The notes: generated from the sequence alone by a model not told the origin. DNA of 64,000 nt from Burkholderiaceae bacterium (GCA_019236735.1 JAFAIM010000063.1:1-64000); one strand, 5' to 3'. Counted from the stretch's first letter, positions 25,896 to 35,149 are shown. Program-made: numbers and translations.

Positions 25896-28736
25896 ATGTC
25901 CAAGAAGACGCTGATCATCGCTGAAAAGCCGTCCGTGGCCACGGACATCTCGCGCGCGCTCGGAGGCTTCGAAAAAAAGGCCGATTATTTCGAGAACGAC
26001 GAGTACGTACTTTCCTCGGCGGTGGGCCATCTGCTCGAGCTGCACGAGCCCGAGCAGTACGAGGTCAAACGAGGCAAGTGGAGCTTCACGCACCTGCCGG
26101 TCATCCCACCCCACTTCGATCTGCGGCCGATCGAGAAATCGCAATCTCGCCTGAAAGTCCTCGAGAAGCTGATCCACCGCAAGGACATCGGGCATCTGAT
26201 CAATGCCTGCGACGCGGGGCGCGAAGGCGAGCTCATTTTCCGCTACATCGTGCAGCACGCGCGAGTGCACCATCCGATCTCGCGCTTGTGGCTGCAGTCG
26301 ATGACGCCCGCTGCGATCCGGGAGGCATTCGAGCAACTGCGCAGCGACGCCGACATGCAGCCGCTCGCCGACGCCGCACGCTGCCGTTCCGAAGCCGACT
26401 GGCTGATCGGCATCAACGGTACGCGCGCGATGACCGCCTTCAACAGCCGCGACGGCGGTTTCTTTCTTACCACGGTCGGCCGCGTGCAGACGCCGACTCT
26501 GACGATCGTGGTCGAGCGCGAGGAGCAGATCCGGAAGTTCGTCGCGCGCGACTACTGGGAGGTCCGGGCAGAGTTCGCCTGCGCGGCGGGTACATACGAG
26601 GGGCGCTGGTTCGATCCAGGCTTCCAGCGCAGCGAGAGCGATCCAGAACTGCGCGCCGAGCGGCTGTGGAACGAGCAGCGGGCGCGCGACATCGTCACGG
26701 CGTGCGAAGGCAAGCGCGGGCGCGTCAGCGAGGAATCCAAGCCAAGCACGCAGCTGTCGCCGTTGCTGTTCGACCTGACCTCGCTGCAACGGGAGGCCAA
26801 TTCGCGCTTCGGCTTCTCCGCCAAGGCAACGCTCGCACTGGCGCAGGCGCTATACGAGCGGCACAAGGTTCTGACCTATCCGCGCACCGACTCGCGCGCG
26901 TTGCCCGAGGATTACGTGTCCGTGGTGGTCAAGACGATGCAGATGCTGTCCGGCGGCAAGGCGGGCGGCAAGCACCGGCAGGAGGCGGCGCCTCTGCGTC
27001 CCTTCGCGCCGCATGCTCGGCGCGTGCTGGACCAGGGCTGGGTCAAGCCGAATCGCAGAGTCTTCGACAACTCCAAGATCTCGGACCACTTCGCGATCGT
27101 GCCCACACTGCAGGAGCCTGGGCACCTGTCGGAGCCGGAACTGAAGTTGTACGACATGGTGGTCCGACGCTTCCTGGCGGTGTTCTTCCCCGCTGCCGAA
27201 TACCTCGTGACCACCCGCATCACGGAAGTCGAGAGCCACTCGTTCAAAACGGATGGGCGGATCCTGGTCGAACCGGGCTGGCTGGCGGTGTACGGGCGCG
27301 AGGCACAGGATGCGCAGGCTTCGCTGGTGCCGGTCGAGGCCGGCGAAACCGTGCGCACGGCCTCGATCGGTGCGACCGCGCTGCAGACACGGCCGCCGGC
27401 GCGTTACACCGAGGCGACGCTGCTGTCGGCAATGGAGGGCGCCGGCAAGCTGGTCGACGACGACGATCTGCGCGCGGCAATGGCGGGCAAGGGGCTCGGC
27501 ACGCCCGCCACGCGTGCAGCGATCATCGAAGGCTTGATCGCGGAGCGCTACCTGGTGCGCGACGGGCGCGACCTGCACCCGACCGCGAAAGCCTTCCAGC
27601 TGCTCACGCTGCTGCGCGGCCTCGGGGTGGAGGAGCTGACCGCTCCCGAGCTGACCGGCGAGTGGGAGCACAAGCTCGCGCAAATGGAGCGCGGCGCGCT
27701 GAAGCGGTCGTCCTTCATGCGCGAAATCGCCAAAATGGCACGCCACATCGTCGAGCGCGCGAAGAGCTACCAGTCGGACACGGTTCCCGGCGACTACGCG
27801 ACGATGCAAACGCCCTGCCCGAAATGCGGCGGCACCGTGCAGGAGAACTACCGGCGCTTCGCATGCACCAAATGCGACTTCTCGCTGCCCAAGCATCCCG
27901 CCAGTCGAACGTTCGAATATGAGGAGGTCGAGCAGTTGCTACGCGATCGGACCATCGGCCCGTTGACCGGCTTTCGCAGCAAAATTGGCCGTCCGTTCGC
28001 TGCGGTTCTGAAAATTTCGCCGGAGTTCAAACTCGAATTCGACTTCGGCAACAGTGCCGGTGACGACGAATCACCGGCGCCCGATTTCAGCGGGCAGACG
28101 TCGCTCGGCACGTGCCCCAAGTGCGGCGGTCGCGTGTTCGAAATGCCGATGGCCTACGTCTGCGAAAACGCAGTCGGGCCGTCGAAGAGCTGCGACTTCC
28201 GCTCCGGCCGCGTCATCCTGCAGCAGACCATCGCGCCGGATCAGATGCACAAGCTGCTGTCCGAAGGGCGTACCGATCTGCTGCGCGATTTCGTCTCGAA
28301 TCGCACTCGCCGCAAGTTCGCCGCGCGCCTGGCGCGCGAACCCGACGGCTCGATCGCCTTCAAGTTCGAACCGCGCGCGCCGCGAGCCGCCAAGGGCGCG
28401 CCTCCACCCTCCCAGCCGCCGGCAGACGACGCTGCACCGGCACAGGCGCGGCCGGCGAAATCGGCCCGGCGTCCGACACCGCCAAAAGTGCCGCGCACCA
28501 AGTCGGCGCCCACTCCGAGGCGCGCCCATGCCAAATCGAGCCGGGCCGCCGTGCCGGCGCCAGCCCAAACTGTCAAACCAGCGGCGATCCCCAAAAAAGC
28601 TGCCGGAAAGGCCGCGGCGGCCGCAACACGTGCTCGCGGCGTCGCAAAAAAGACCTCATCCACCGCATCCAGCGGTGTCGTCCGTAGGCCCTCCGCTACG
28701 TCCGAGAAGAAGAAGCCGCAGCGGCGTACCGCCTGA
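25896..28736 (+). CDS. topB: DNA topoisomerase III-like type IA topoisomerase
   Basis: A 946-residue type IA topoisomerase that passes single strands through a transient 5'-phosphotyrosine break. The Toprim domain starts with TLIIAEKPSVATDISRALGG and contains NACDAGREGELIF. The active tyrosine is in LTYPRTDSRALPEDY near residue 330, and TVGRVQTPTL is also present. Two zinc-ribbon repeats follow (CPKCGGTVQ...CTKCDF near 645 and CPKCGGRVFE near 745). The last 120 residues are a lysine/arginine/proline/alanine-rich tail (for example KKAAGKAAAAATRARGVAKK) like histone H1. E. coli TopB has 653 residues, so the excess is the tail plus ribbons. Confidence 0.92.
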   Translation: MSKKTLIIAEKPSVATDISRALGGFEKKADYFENDEYVLSSAVGHLLELHEPEQYEVKRGKWSFTHLPVIPPHFDLRPIEKSQSRLKVLEKLIHRKDIGHLINACDAGREGELIFRYIVQHARVHHPISRLWLQSMTPAAIREAFEQLRSDADMQPLADAARCRSEADWLIGINGTRAMTAFNSRDGGFFLTTVGRVQTPTLTIVVEREEQIRKFVARDYWEVRAEFACAAGTYEGRWFDPGFQRSESDPELRAERLWNEQRARDIVTACEGKRGRVSEESKPSTQLSPLLFDLTSLQREANSRFGFSAKATLALAQALYERHKVLTYPRTDSRALPEDYVSVVVKTMQMLSGGKAGGKHRQEAAPLRPFAPHARRVLDQGWVKPNRRVFDNSKISDHFAIVPTLQEPGHLSEPELKLYDMVVRRFLAVFFPAAEYLVTTRITEVESHSFKTDGRILVEPGWLAVYGREAQDAQASLVPVEAGETVRTASIGATALQTRPPARYTEATLLSAMEGAGKLVDDDDLRAAMAGKGLGTPATRAAIIEGLIAERYLVRDGRDLHPTAKAFQLLTLLRGLGVEELTAPELTGEWEHKLAQMERGALKRSSFMREIAKMARHIVERAKSYQSDTVPGDYATMQTPCPKCGGTVQENYRRFACTKCDFSLPKHPASRTFEYEEVEQLLRDRTIGPLTGFRSKIGRPFAAVLKISPEFKLEFDFGNSAGDDESPAPDFSGQTSLGTCPKCGGRVFEMPMAYVCENAVGPSKSCDFRSGRVILQQTIAPDQMHKLLSEGRTDLLRDFVSNRTRRKFAARLAREPDGSIAFKFEPRAPRAAKGAPPPSQPPADDAAPAQARPAKSARRPTPPKVPRTKSAPTPRRAHAKSSRAAVPAPAQTVKPAAIPKKAAGKAAAAATRARGVAKKTSSTASSGVVRRPSATSEKKKPQRRTA

Positions 28737-28943
28737 CGAGTACGCACGCCGGGGGCCGCGGGCCCAATTACTGAAGGTTTTACCATCGAATAATAGGGAC
28801 GCAGTCCCGTTAGACCTGTTGCCCACCCGATCGGCAGGGTGGATCATCCATATCGTCTAGCGTGTGTGCAGCAGGGAGGGGGCGGCGCGATACCTTTCGC
28901 ACCGCTAACGAGAAGCAAGAACCGACCGGTTCGAGAAGAAAAG

Positions 28944-29666
28944 ATGCAACAAACGGACGCCGGACTCACTCGCCTGGAAAGCGACCACAGTCCGGGAAGT
29001 GCGGTGCACTGGGCACCGAGCGTGATGACGCTGGATGAGTTCGTGCAGCGGATGCCGCAAGTGCAGCCGCCGTGCGCGTACCGGCTGAGCCTGGACAGCG
29101 GTGTCGAGTTCAACAACGTGAAGCACGCATTCGAGCAGCCGCTGGCGGTGCGACTGGATACCTGGCTCCGGCTGCTGCGAAGTCTCGGGGTCAGTATGGT
29201 GGCCGCCGCGCGCCGCGAGGATGTCGCCTCGGGTGACGAGACGGTCGCGCGCGTTCTGATCGGGGCTGCCAGCGAGAACGCTGGTCCTGCGTTGGCACCG
29301 TCCGGAAGGCGATCTCTGCAGGATTGCCGGCGGGCACACAACTTGAGCATGGCGGCCCTCGCACACCAGATCGGGGTGTCGATCGACACGGTGACATCGG
29401 TCGAGCGCGGGCATGGCCTGCTGCGCAACGTCGTTCGCGTGTGCGAGCAGTTCGGACTGAAACTGTTCGTCGCTATGCCCGGGCGGTTTCGCTCGGTCGA
29501 CGAGTTATGGGCCGCACATGCGGAGCGCTACCTGCGCGCCCCCAAGCAGTTCCCCTTGCGGCGCCCGACTCGGAAGTTCGACGTGCCGCCTGAGATGGAT
29601 CCGCCGACTCCGCCACGACGCAGCGGCCCGCCGCGCAAGGCGAGGAAGTCGCAACAAAGCGGCTAG
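28944..29666 (+). CDS. XRE-type helix-turn-helix protein
   Basis: A 240-residue protein of unknown specific function. The central helix-turn-helix (about residues 133-190) reads SLQDCRRAHNLSMAALAHQI then GVSIDTVTSVERG, typical of the Xre/Cro family. The N-terminal half has a region starting MTLDEFVQRMPQ that I do not recognise. The C-terminal 40 residues are proline- and basic-rich. The ATG at 28944 follows GAGAAGAAAAG, a plausible ribosome-binding site; an earlier in-frame ATG at 28839 lacks one. Its stop codon overlaps the convergent stop of the HDOD gene. Confidence 0.75.
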   Translation: MQQTDAGLTRLESDHSPGSAVHWAPSVMTLDEFVQRMPQVQPPCAYRLSLDSGVEFNNVKHAFEQPLAVRLDTWLRLLRSLGVSMVAAARREDVASGDETVARVLIGAASENAGPALAPSGRRSLQDCRRAHNLSMAALAHQIGVSIDTVTSVERGHGLLRNVVRVCEQFGLKLFVAMPGRFRSVDELWAAHAERYLRAPKQFPLRRPTRKFDVPPEMDPPTPPRRSGPPRKARKSQQSG

Positions 29667-30979
29667 ATCAGGGACTGCAACGAGTCTGCCGAGGCGATTG
29701 CCCTGAGCAGCGCCCGATTCGCCTCGGCCGGTTCGATGCCCAGCTCGGCCTGGATGCGAGGTAGCAAGCGAGGATCGGGAGCCTCGAATTCGCGCGCGAT
29801 CTGCAGCAGCGACACGTACGGACCGCTATCCGCCAGTAGCGCCTCTGCGATCGACGCCGGCAAGTGTGCATCGCGCAACAGATCAGCCAAGCGCTGGCCC
29901 GTGATCGAATCCAGCAGCGAGAACGTGCCGACAATGAACGCGTCGTCCCTCTCGGAGCGCGGGCGGCGGGCTGCCGCCAGCAGGTTCTCCAGCAGATGTC
30001 CCCGCGCAACCGCCACGTAGACCAGTGGCGCTGTGCCTTCGTCCTTGTCCGCGATCGCAAGCAGCAACACCAGCCACTTCACCAGCCGCTGGTACCCGAG
30101 CAGCGAGATCGCGTGGCCGATCGATGAGACGGGTCCAGAGCGGCGCAGCGCAGCGCTGTTGGCGAGCGTCAGCAGCAGGTAGGCGAGCCGAGGCTCGCCG
30201 CGGAACACCCGCTCCAGTGCACTGACACCGGCGTCGGCTTGCACCAGGCGGATCAGTTCAAATACGGCGGTCTGCGTCGGAGTTGGGCCACCCGGCTCGC
30301 GCCGGTTCGGCGCCTGCAGCGGCCAGCCTGAAGTAGCGTGCACACCCGAGGAAAAATCTGCGTCGATCTGTGCGTGGTCCGATGCTTCCAGAGTCAGGAT
30401 CGAGACGTTTGCCGGGTCGACTGTCTGCGGAACCGCCTGGCGTGACGGCGCCACCAGATACTGAAAGTATGGCAAGCGCTCGGGCGGGACTGCGTCCGGC
30501 CCGTCCACGCGCAACGCCATGCGCACGCCTTGCTTGCGCACTTCGAACATCATGTTCAACCAGCGGTCATCACGCAGGTCGTCCAGCCCGAACTCGAGCA
30601 GCACGTTGCGCGGAGCGCGCCACCCTTGCATCGCTTCGTTGAGTTCAAAGTCGCCCGGCGAAAGCACGATCAGGCCGTGCGGAAATACCGGCTGCTCATC
30701 GACTTCGGTTGTCAGGCCTGCCAGAACGCAGTCGAGCAGCGCGCTGAGGGTAACTTGTGCGCCCGGCTCTCCTTGCGCGCTTCCCGCATGCGCAATTGTC
30801 AGACGCACCCCGATCGGCTTGCGGTCGCGGCCGACGAGCACGCGCCAGGCGATGCCGGCCTCACCGAGAACGGCCGGATCCGGATCGGCCTCGCGGATCA
30901 GGTCCCTGTCCGTGAACTCGAACACTCGCACCTCGTCGGGCAGCGGTCGCTTCGGGCGCGCGATCACGCCCCACGCCAT
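29663..30979 (-). CDS. HDOD-domain signalling protein with degenerate EAL-like N terminus
   Basis: A 438-residue protein. The C-terminal half is an HDOD domain (about residues 235-430): AGVSALERVFRGEPRLAYLL, IGHAISLLGYQRLVKWLVLL and DDAFIVGTFSLLDSITGQ, as in the YuxH/CdgJ-type proteins. The N-terminal half (1-200) follows the EAL fold order, but the catalytic EAL motif is absent (LLEFGLDDL stands near its place), so it should not cleave cyclic-di-GMP. Such proteins act as protein-protein regulators of motility or biofilm in other bacteria. It is convergent with the XRE gene, with the two stop codons overlapping by two bases. Confidence 0.85.
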   Translation of the reverse strand: MAWGVIARPKRPLPDEVRVFEFTDRDLIREADPDPAVLGEAGIAWRVLVGRDRKPIGVRLTIAHAGSAQGEPGAQVTLSALLDCVLAGLTTEVDEQPVFPHGLIVLSPGDFELNEAMQGWRAPRNVLLEFGLDDLRDDRWLNMMFEVRKQGVRMALRVDGPDAVPPERLPYFQYLVAPSRQAVPQTVDPANVSILTLEASDHAQIDADFSSGVHATSGWPLQAPNRREPGGPTPTQTAVFELIRLVQADAGVSALERVFRGEPRLAYLLLTLANSAALRRSGPVSSIGHAISLLGYQRLVKWLVLLLAIADKDEGTAPLVYVAVARGHLLENLLAAARRPRSERDDAFIVGTFSLLDSITGQRLADLLRDAHLPASIAEALLADSGPYVSLLQIAREFEAPDPRLLPRIQAELGIEPAEANRALLRAIASADSLQSLI

Positions 30980-31137
30980 ACGTTATGGCGAGGCTGGCGG
31001 CCGGAACCGCGGATTAAGGGCAGGATCCGCCTCCTAGTTGGGGCGATTGCGGGGCGATTGCCACGCAGCCCCAAGCGCGGACGACATCCGAACAGCCGGC
31101 AACCCGTTAACAGTCAACCACTAGAATCGCGCGCCTC

Positions 31138-33390
31138 ATGCTGCTACACGGAATCTGCATCGCCCTTTCGGCGCTGCTCCTATTCCTCGTCCAGCCGATC
31201 GTCGCCAAGCAGATCCTGCCGTGGTTTGGCGGTGGTGCAGGAGTGTGGACGACCTGCCTGGTGTTCTTCCAGGTGCTGCTTCCGGCCGGATACGGGTACG
31301 CCCACTGGGTGGCACAACGCCTGGCGCCGCGACGGCAGTGGCTGCTGCACACCGCTTTACTGGCGGCGAGCCTAGCCTTCCTGCCGATCGAGGTTTCGGA
31401 TCGCTTCAAGCCGGCAGGCGGTCAAGACGCTGCCGCGGCGATCCTGACGCTGTTGGCCGCAACCATCGGCCTGCCCTATTTCCTGCTGGCGTCGACGGGC
31501 CCGTTGCTGCAATCGTGGCTGGTGCGCCGCCAACCGGCGCGCTCGGTGTACCGGCTGTTCGCGCTGTCCAACGCCGCCTCGCTCGCCGGTCTCATCGCGT
31601 TCCCGCTTTGGATCGAACCACGCTACGACTCTCACGTTCAGGCGCTCAACTGGAGCTTTGCATACGCGGTGTTCGTGTGCACGTGCGCGGTCGTGGCGTG
31701 GCTGTCGAGGCAGACCGATGCTCAACCGATCGGGCCGGAGCGTCCGGGTGCCCGTCTCGCTGTGCGGGCCTTTCGCCACCACGAGGGGCGGAGGCGGGGT
31801 TTCGCGAAGCGCAGCTTCGCGCCGCCGCAGCCGGCGCGCCCTGCGAGGCGCGCCGTCCCGCCGCTGTCGCTCGCCGGGCAACCCGAACACTCCGGCCCAG
31901 TTGAGACATCATCTCCGCCCTCCGCGCGCAGCGCCTGGGTGTGGCTGTGGCTGTCCGCACTGGGTGTCGTGATCCTGCTCGGATCGACCGCCCACATCTC
32001 GCAGAACGTCGCCTCGGTGCCGTTCCTGTGGCTGGCGCCGCTGGCGCTGTATCTGGCGAGCTTTGTGCTGGCGTTCGGCGGTATCTCGGGCCGTGGCTGG
32101 TACCGGCCGGCGTGGGGGATCCCGGCAGCGCTCGCGAGCGCCGTGCTGATGGCGCTCGGGCTGTCGGCCGGTTCAGGAGTGCTCGATGTGTCGCTCGCAG
32201 TACCGCTGTACTGCGCGGGTGTGTTGTTCACGTGTCTGTTCTGCCACGGGGAGCTTGCGGCGCGCCGCCCTGCGGCCAACGCAGCCAATGGATTGACGCG
32301 CTTTTACCTAATGATTTCGCTCGGCGGCGCGCTCGGAGGCGTTTTCGCCGGCCTGATCGCGCCGCGCGTCTTTAACGGCGTGTACGAGCTTCCGCTTGCC
32401 CTCCTGGGGGTGTGCGCCTCAGCGCTGCTGGCCGCCATCGCCCCCGGATCGGGCGGCCCCCCGCTGCGCTTGCTGTGCGCGTTGGCCGCGATTGGCACCG
32501 TCGCTACCGCCTGGTGGGATGTCTCGTTCGTCCGCTTCCTGCGTTCCGATGTGATCCTGATGCGCCGCAACTTCTACGGCACCCTGCGGGTGCGCCAGGT
32601 CGGTGAGGGCGATCTGCAGGTGCGGCGACTGCTGCACGGCGTGATCCTGCACGGCGAGCAGTTGGTCAATGGCCCCGACCGCATGGAACCCGGCTCCTAT
32701 TACGCCCGCAGTTCGGGAGTGGGCCGCGCGATCCTGGCGGCCCAGCGGCGGCGGCCCGAGATCCGACTCGGCGTGATCGGACTCGGAACGGGCACGCTGT
32801 CCGGATACGGCCGCCAGGGGGACATGGTTCGGTTCTACGAGATCGACCCCGACGTGGTGGCGATCGCTCATCGCGAGTTCACGTATCTGGCCCAGACGCC
32901 GGCCGAGGTGCAGATCGCCATCGGCGACGCCAGGCTCTCGCTGCAGCGGGAGCTCGCGCAGGGCCGCGCACCACGCTACGACGTGCTCGCCGTCGATGCG
33001 TTCTCGGGCGACTCGATTCCGGTGCACCTTTTAACCCGCCAGGCGCTGCAGGTGTACGCGCGCTGCCTGAGCGACAGCGGCATCGTCGCCGTACACATTT
33101 CGAACCGCTTCCTCGACCTCAAACCCGTACTGGCGAACCTCGCTGCAGATCTGGGCCTAAGCGCCCGGCTGGTGAGCGACGATCCCCCCGAGGACGCGCC
33201 GGCCTTCCGCTCCGACTGGGTGCTGCTCGCGTCGCGCGAAGACGCATTTCATCAGCCCGAGTTCGCCGGTCATGCCGCGCCGATCGCTCCGGATCCGCGT
33301 GTCGGCGTGTGGACCGACCAGTTCAACAATCTGCTGCGGATCGTAAAAACCACGCCGGTGCAAGCGCTGCGGGAGCTGTGGTCCGACTAA
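31138..33390 (+). CDS. fused MFS transporter/spermidine synthase-like protein
   Basis: A 750-residue protein in two parts. Residues 1-470 hold about twelve membrane segments, starting LLLFLVQPIVAKQILPWFGG, the pattern of fused MFS/spermidine-synthase proteins. Residues 480-740 are a Rossmann methyltransferase-like domain of the spermidine synthase family, with LGVIGLGTGTLSGYG, FYEIDPDVVAIA and YDVLAVDAFSGDSIPVHLLT. Whether it makes or moves a polyamine is unknown. Between two membrane helices (about residues 200-240) an Arg/Pro-rich segment is encoded by a dispersed repeat, described separately; it keeps the frame open. Confidence 0.85.
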   Translation: MLLHGICIALSALLLFLVQPIVAKQILPWFGGGAGVWTTCLVFFQVLLPAGYGYAHWVAQRLAPRRQWLLHTALLAASLAFLPIEVSDRFKPAGGQDAAAAILTLLAATIGLPYFLLASTGPLLQSWLVRRQPARSVYRLFALSNAASLAGLIAFPLWIEPRYDSHVQALNWSFAYAVFVCTCAVVAWLSRQTDAQPIGPERPGARLAVRAFRHHEGRRRGFAKRSFAPPQPARPARRAVPPLSLAGQPEHSGPVETSSPPSARSAWVWLWLSALGVVILLGSTAHISQNVASVPFLWLAPLALYLASFVLAFGGISGRGWYRPAWGIPAALASAVLMALGLSAGSGVLDVSLAVPLYCAGVLFTCLFCHGELAARRPAANAANGLTRFYLMISLGGALGGVFAGLIAPRVFNGVYELPLALLGVCASALLAAIAPGSGGPPLRLLCALAAIGTVATAWWDVSFVRFLRSDVILMRRNFYGTLRVRQVGEGDLQVRRLLHGVILHGEQLVNGPDRMEPGSYYARSSGVGRAILAAQRRRPEIRLGVIGLGTGTLSGYGRQGDMVRFYEIDPDVVAIAHREFTYLAQTPAEVQIAIGDARLSLQRELAQGRAPRYDVLAVDAFSGDSIPVHLLTRQALQVYARCLSDSGIVAVHISNRFLDLKPVLANLAADLGLSARLVSDDPPEDAPAFRSDWVLLASREDAFHQPEFAGHAAPIAPDPRVGVWTDQFNNLLRIVKTTPVQALRELWSD
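31739..31856. repeat. palindromic repeat inserted in frame in the MFS/spermidine-synthase gene
   Basis: Nucleotides 31792-31856 match 42577-42641 at 60 of 65 positions, and 31739-31776 resemble 24127-24166. The 65-nt block contains two hairpins: gcgaagc/gcttcgc with a 3-nt loop (31804-31820) and ggcgcgcc/ggcgcgcc with a 6-nt loop (31833-31854). It encodes an Arg/Ala/Pro-rich loop between two membrane helices and leaves the reading frame intact. Confidence 0.75.
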
Positions 33391-33460
33391 AGCGCGCTGC
33401 TTTCTGCGATACTTCCGCGCCGCCTTGCCTGATTTCCGATTTCACCGCGTCTGGAACAAA

Positions 33461-34033
33461 ATGCCCGAGAACAGAAAGAAGACCAGCGCGCGCAGCACCT
33501 TGAACGCCGGGCGCGCTACAGCTCACGCCACGAACGGCAAGGCCGTAATGAACGGCAAAACCGTCGCAACGCCGCTCAGGAAGATACTCGTGCGCGATTC
33601 GCTCATCCACGGCCGCGGCGTATACGCAGCACGTCGGATCCAAAAGGGGGAACGAATCATCGAGTACCGCGGCGAGCGCATCACCTGGCGCGAGGCCGAC
33701 CGGCGACCGCCGTCGGATCCGGCCGATCCGCACCATACGTTCTACTTTTCGCTGGACGACAACCGCCACGTGATCGACGCCAATGTCGGCGGCAATTCGG
33801 CGCGCTGGATCAACCACTCGTGCAGCCCGAACTGCGAGACGGAGGAAACCGAGGATGGGCGGGTCTACATCCAGGCGATCCGCAACATCCGGCGTGGCGA
33901 GGAGCTCTCGTACGACTATTGTCTGATTATCGAGGAGCGGCTGACACCGACCTTGAAGCGCCAGTACGAGTGCCACTGCGGCAGCCGCGCCTGTCGCGGC
34001 ACGATGCTCGCCGTGAAAAAACGAGCCGGTTAA
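33461..34033 (+). CDS. SET-domain protein lysine methyltransferase
   Basis: A 190-residue protein with a lysine-rich 45-residue N-terminal extension and then a SET domain: SLIHGRGVYAARRIQKGERI, WINHSCSPNCETEE (SAM pocket) and RRGEELSYDYCL (catalytic tyrosine). A post-SET zinc motif of the CxCx4C type follows in ECHCGSRACRGTM. The enzyme should transfer methyl groups from SAM to lysines of an unknown protein. The start at 33461 (MPENRKK) is the ATG nearest the conserved part with a GGAA ahead; an alternative start at 33425 adds 12 residues. It lies 70 nt after the MFS/spermidine-synthase gene. Confidence 0.9.
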   Translation: MPENRKKTSARSTLNAGRATAHATNGKAVMNGKTVATPLRKILVRDSLIHGRGVYAARRIQKGERIIEYRGERITWREADRRPPSDPADPHHTFYFSLDDNRHVIDANVGGNSARWINHSCSPNCETEETEDGRVYIQAIRNIRRGEELSYDYCLIIEERLTPTLKRQYECHCGSRACRGTMLAVKKRAG

Positions 34034-34046
34034 GACGTTCGTTGGT

Positions 34047-34259
34047 TTACGGTCGGCGCGCGTCGGGGCGCTGCGGCGGGCGATCGTCGAGCAGCATCAC
34101 CGTGCGCCATGTCGCCTGGGCGATCTCGAGCGCGATCCAGGCGACCAGGCCTGCCAGTGCAGCGCGGATCGACGCCGATCCGAGGCCGTGCAGCGAGCTC
34201 ACCAGCGGGCCGTGCGCCCATTCGAAGGCAATCCCGCTGCAGATTCCGAACTTGAACAT
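34047..34259 (-). CDS. small membrane protein, unknown function
   Basis: A 70-residue frame with one central hydrophobic segment (IRAALAGLVAWIALEIAQAT, about residues 31-50), an N-terminal MFKFGICSGIAFEWAHGPLV and an Arg/Pro-rich C-terminal tail. It is the most protein-like frame in the space between the convergent SET gene and the DUF3014 gene. A competing longer frame (34030-34380, minus) in another phase is arginine-rich and not convincing. I do not recognise a family. Confidence 0.5.
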   Translation of the reverse strand: MFKFGICSGIAFEWAHGPLVSSLHGLGSASIRAALAGLVAWIALEIAQATWRTVMLLDDRPPQRPDARRP

Positions 34260-34348
34260 TGCGATTCCGATCCGTGACAGAGAGCGGGCGCACGCCGCCT
34301 TCTCTGCGGAAGTCGGCGCCGGCGCAGAAAACTTGAGGTCGGAACCCG

Positions 34349-35149
34349 CTAGCGCGGAAGGTCGATGCTATCGAGCGCACGGCGCAGCTCGCGCAGCTTG
34401 GCCTTCACCCGCCCTTCGTTCTCGGGCCCCAGCCGCATCAGCAGTTTCTGTCCGGCCGAAGCGTCTTGAAGGTCCGGGTCCGCATAGTCGAACATCGCGC
34501 GCGGCGCCACCAGCGCGACGGGTGGCGGCGGCTGCGGCGCCTCGAGCATGTCGTCGACCGCCTCGATCAGCCGGTCGTTGAATTCGCCCTTCGGGTAACC
34601 GAGCTCGCGATAGGCCTGCTGGAACAGCGGATAGTAGTGGCGGTACGTCGTCACCAGCCCGGCGATGTCCAGTTGTGTAACCAGGGTCACGTAGCGCGAG
34701 TAGCGTGCAGCGTTGGCGGGGCTGATTGCAACGCTTCCGCCCTGATTGGCGGTCTGAAACGTGCCACCGGGCGAGCGCACGGGCAAGACCTGCTGTGGAA
34801 CCTTGTCCTCCGGCAGGTTATCGACCGTCGCGACGATCCGATGCACGACGCCGGGCCGAAGCAGAAGCGATTCGGCGCCCGTCCCCAGCAACCGGGTCAG
34901 TGCCTGCAGCATCTCGGTGTCGCTTTCGGCCAGCGTCGGAAGCAGCGGGCCGGTTTCCGCCGGCTGGGGCGGCGGCGGGGCCGGAGCGGCGGCGGGCAGT
35001 GCGGGCGCAACGGGGGGAGGCGGCGGCGCCGGTTTCTCGCGCAGCACGAACCAGTAGAACGCCGCTGCCGCCGCTGCAAGCATCACGACGATCAGCACAC
35101 CGCGCAGAACGTTGCCGGATCGCCCGCGTTCCTCGAACGAGTCAATCAT
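34349..35149 (-). CDS. DUF3014 membrane-anchored protein
   Basis: A 266-residue protein with one N-terminal membrane segment ([20 protein letters not shown], about residues 14-33), a proline/alanine-rich spacer (about 38-65) and a C-terminal periplasmic domain that resembles DUF3014: [20 protein letters not shown], then [20 protein letters not shown] and [20 protein letters not shown]. The function is unknown. The ATG at 35149 overlaps the end of the aldo/keto reductase gene by 8 nt, so the two are likely coupled. Confidence 0.82.
   Translation of the reverse strand: MIDSFEERGRSGNVLRGVLIVVMLAAAAAAFYWFVLREKPAPPPPPVAPALPAAAPAPPPPQPAETGPLLPTLAESDTEMLQALTRLLGTGAESLLLRPGVVHRIVATVDNLPEDKVPQQVLPVRSPGGTFQTANQGGSVAISPANAARYSRYVTLVTQLDIAGLVTTYRHYYPLFQQAYRELGYPKGEFNDRLIEAVDDMLEAPQPPPPVALVAPRAMFDYADPDLQDASAGQKLLMRLGPENEGRVKAKLRELRRALDSIDLPR

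Noticed and set aside
26078-27922. Plus-strand open frame of 614 residues in another phase of the topoisomerase gene
   Set aside because: It is Arg/Gly/Ala-rich without any domain, and lies inside a gene with clear Toprim and active-site motifs.
34030-34380. Minus-strand frame of 116 residues between the SET and DUF3014 genes
   Set aside because: It is very rich in Arg and Pro with no hydrophobic core; the overlapping 70-residue frame looks more like a protein.
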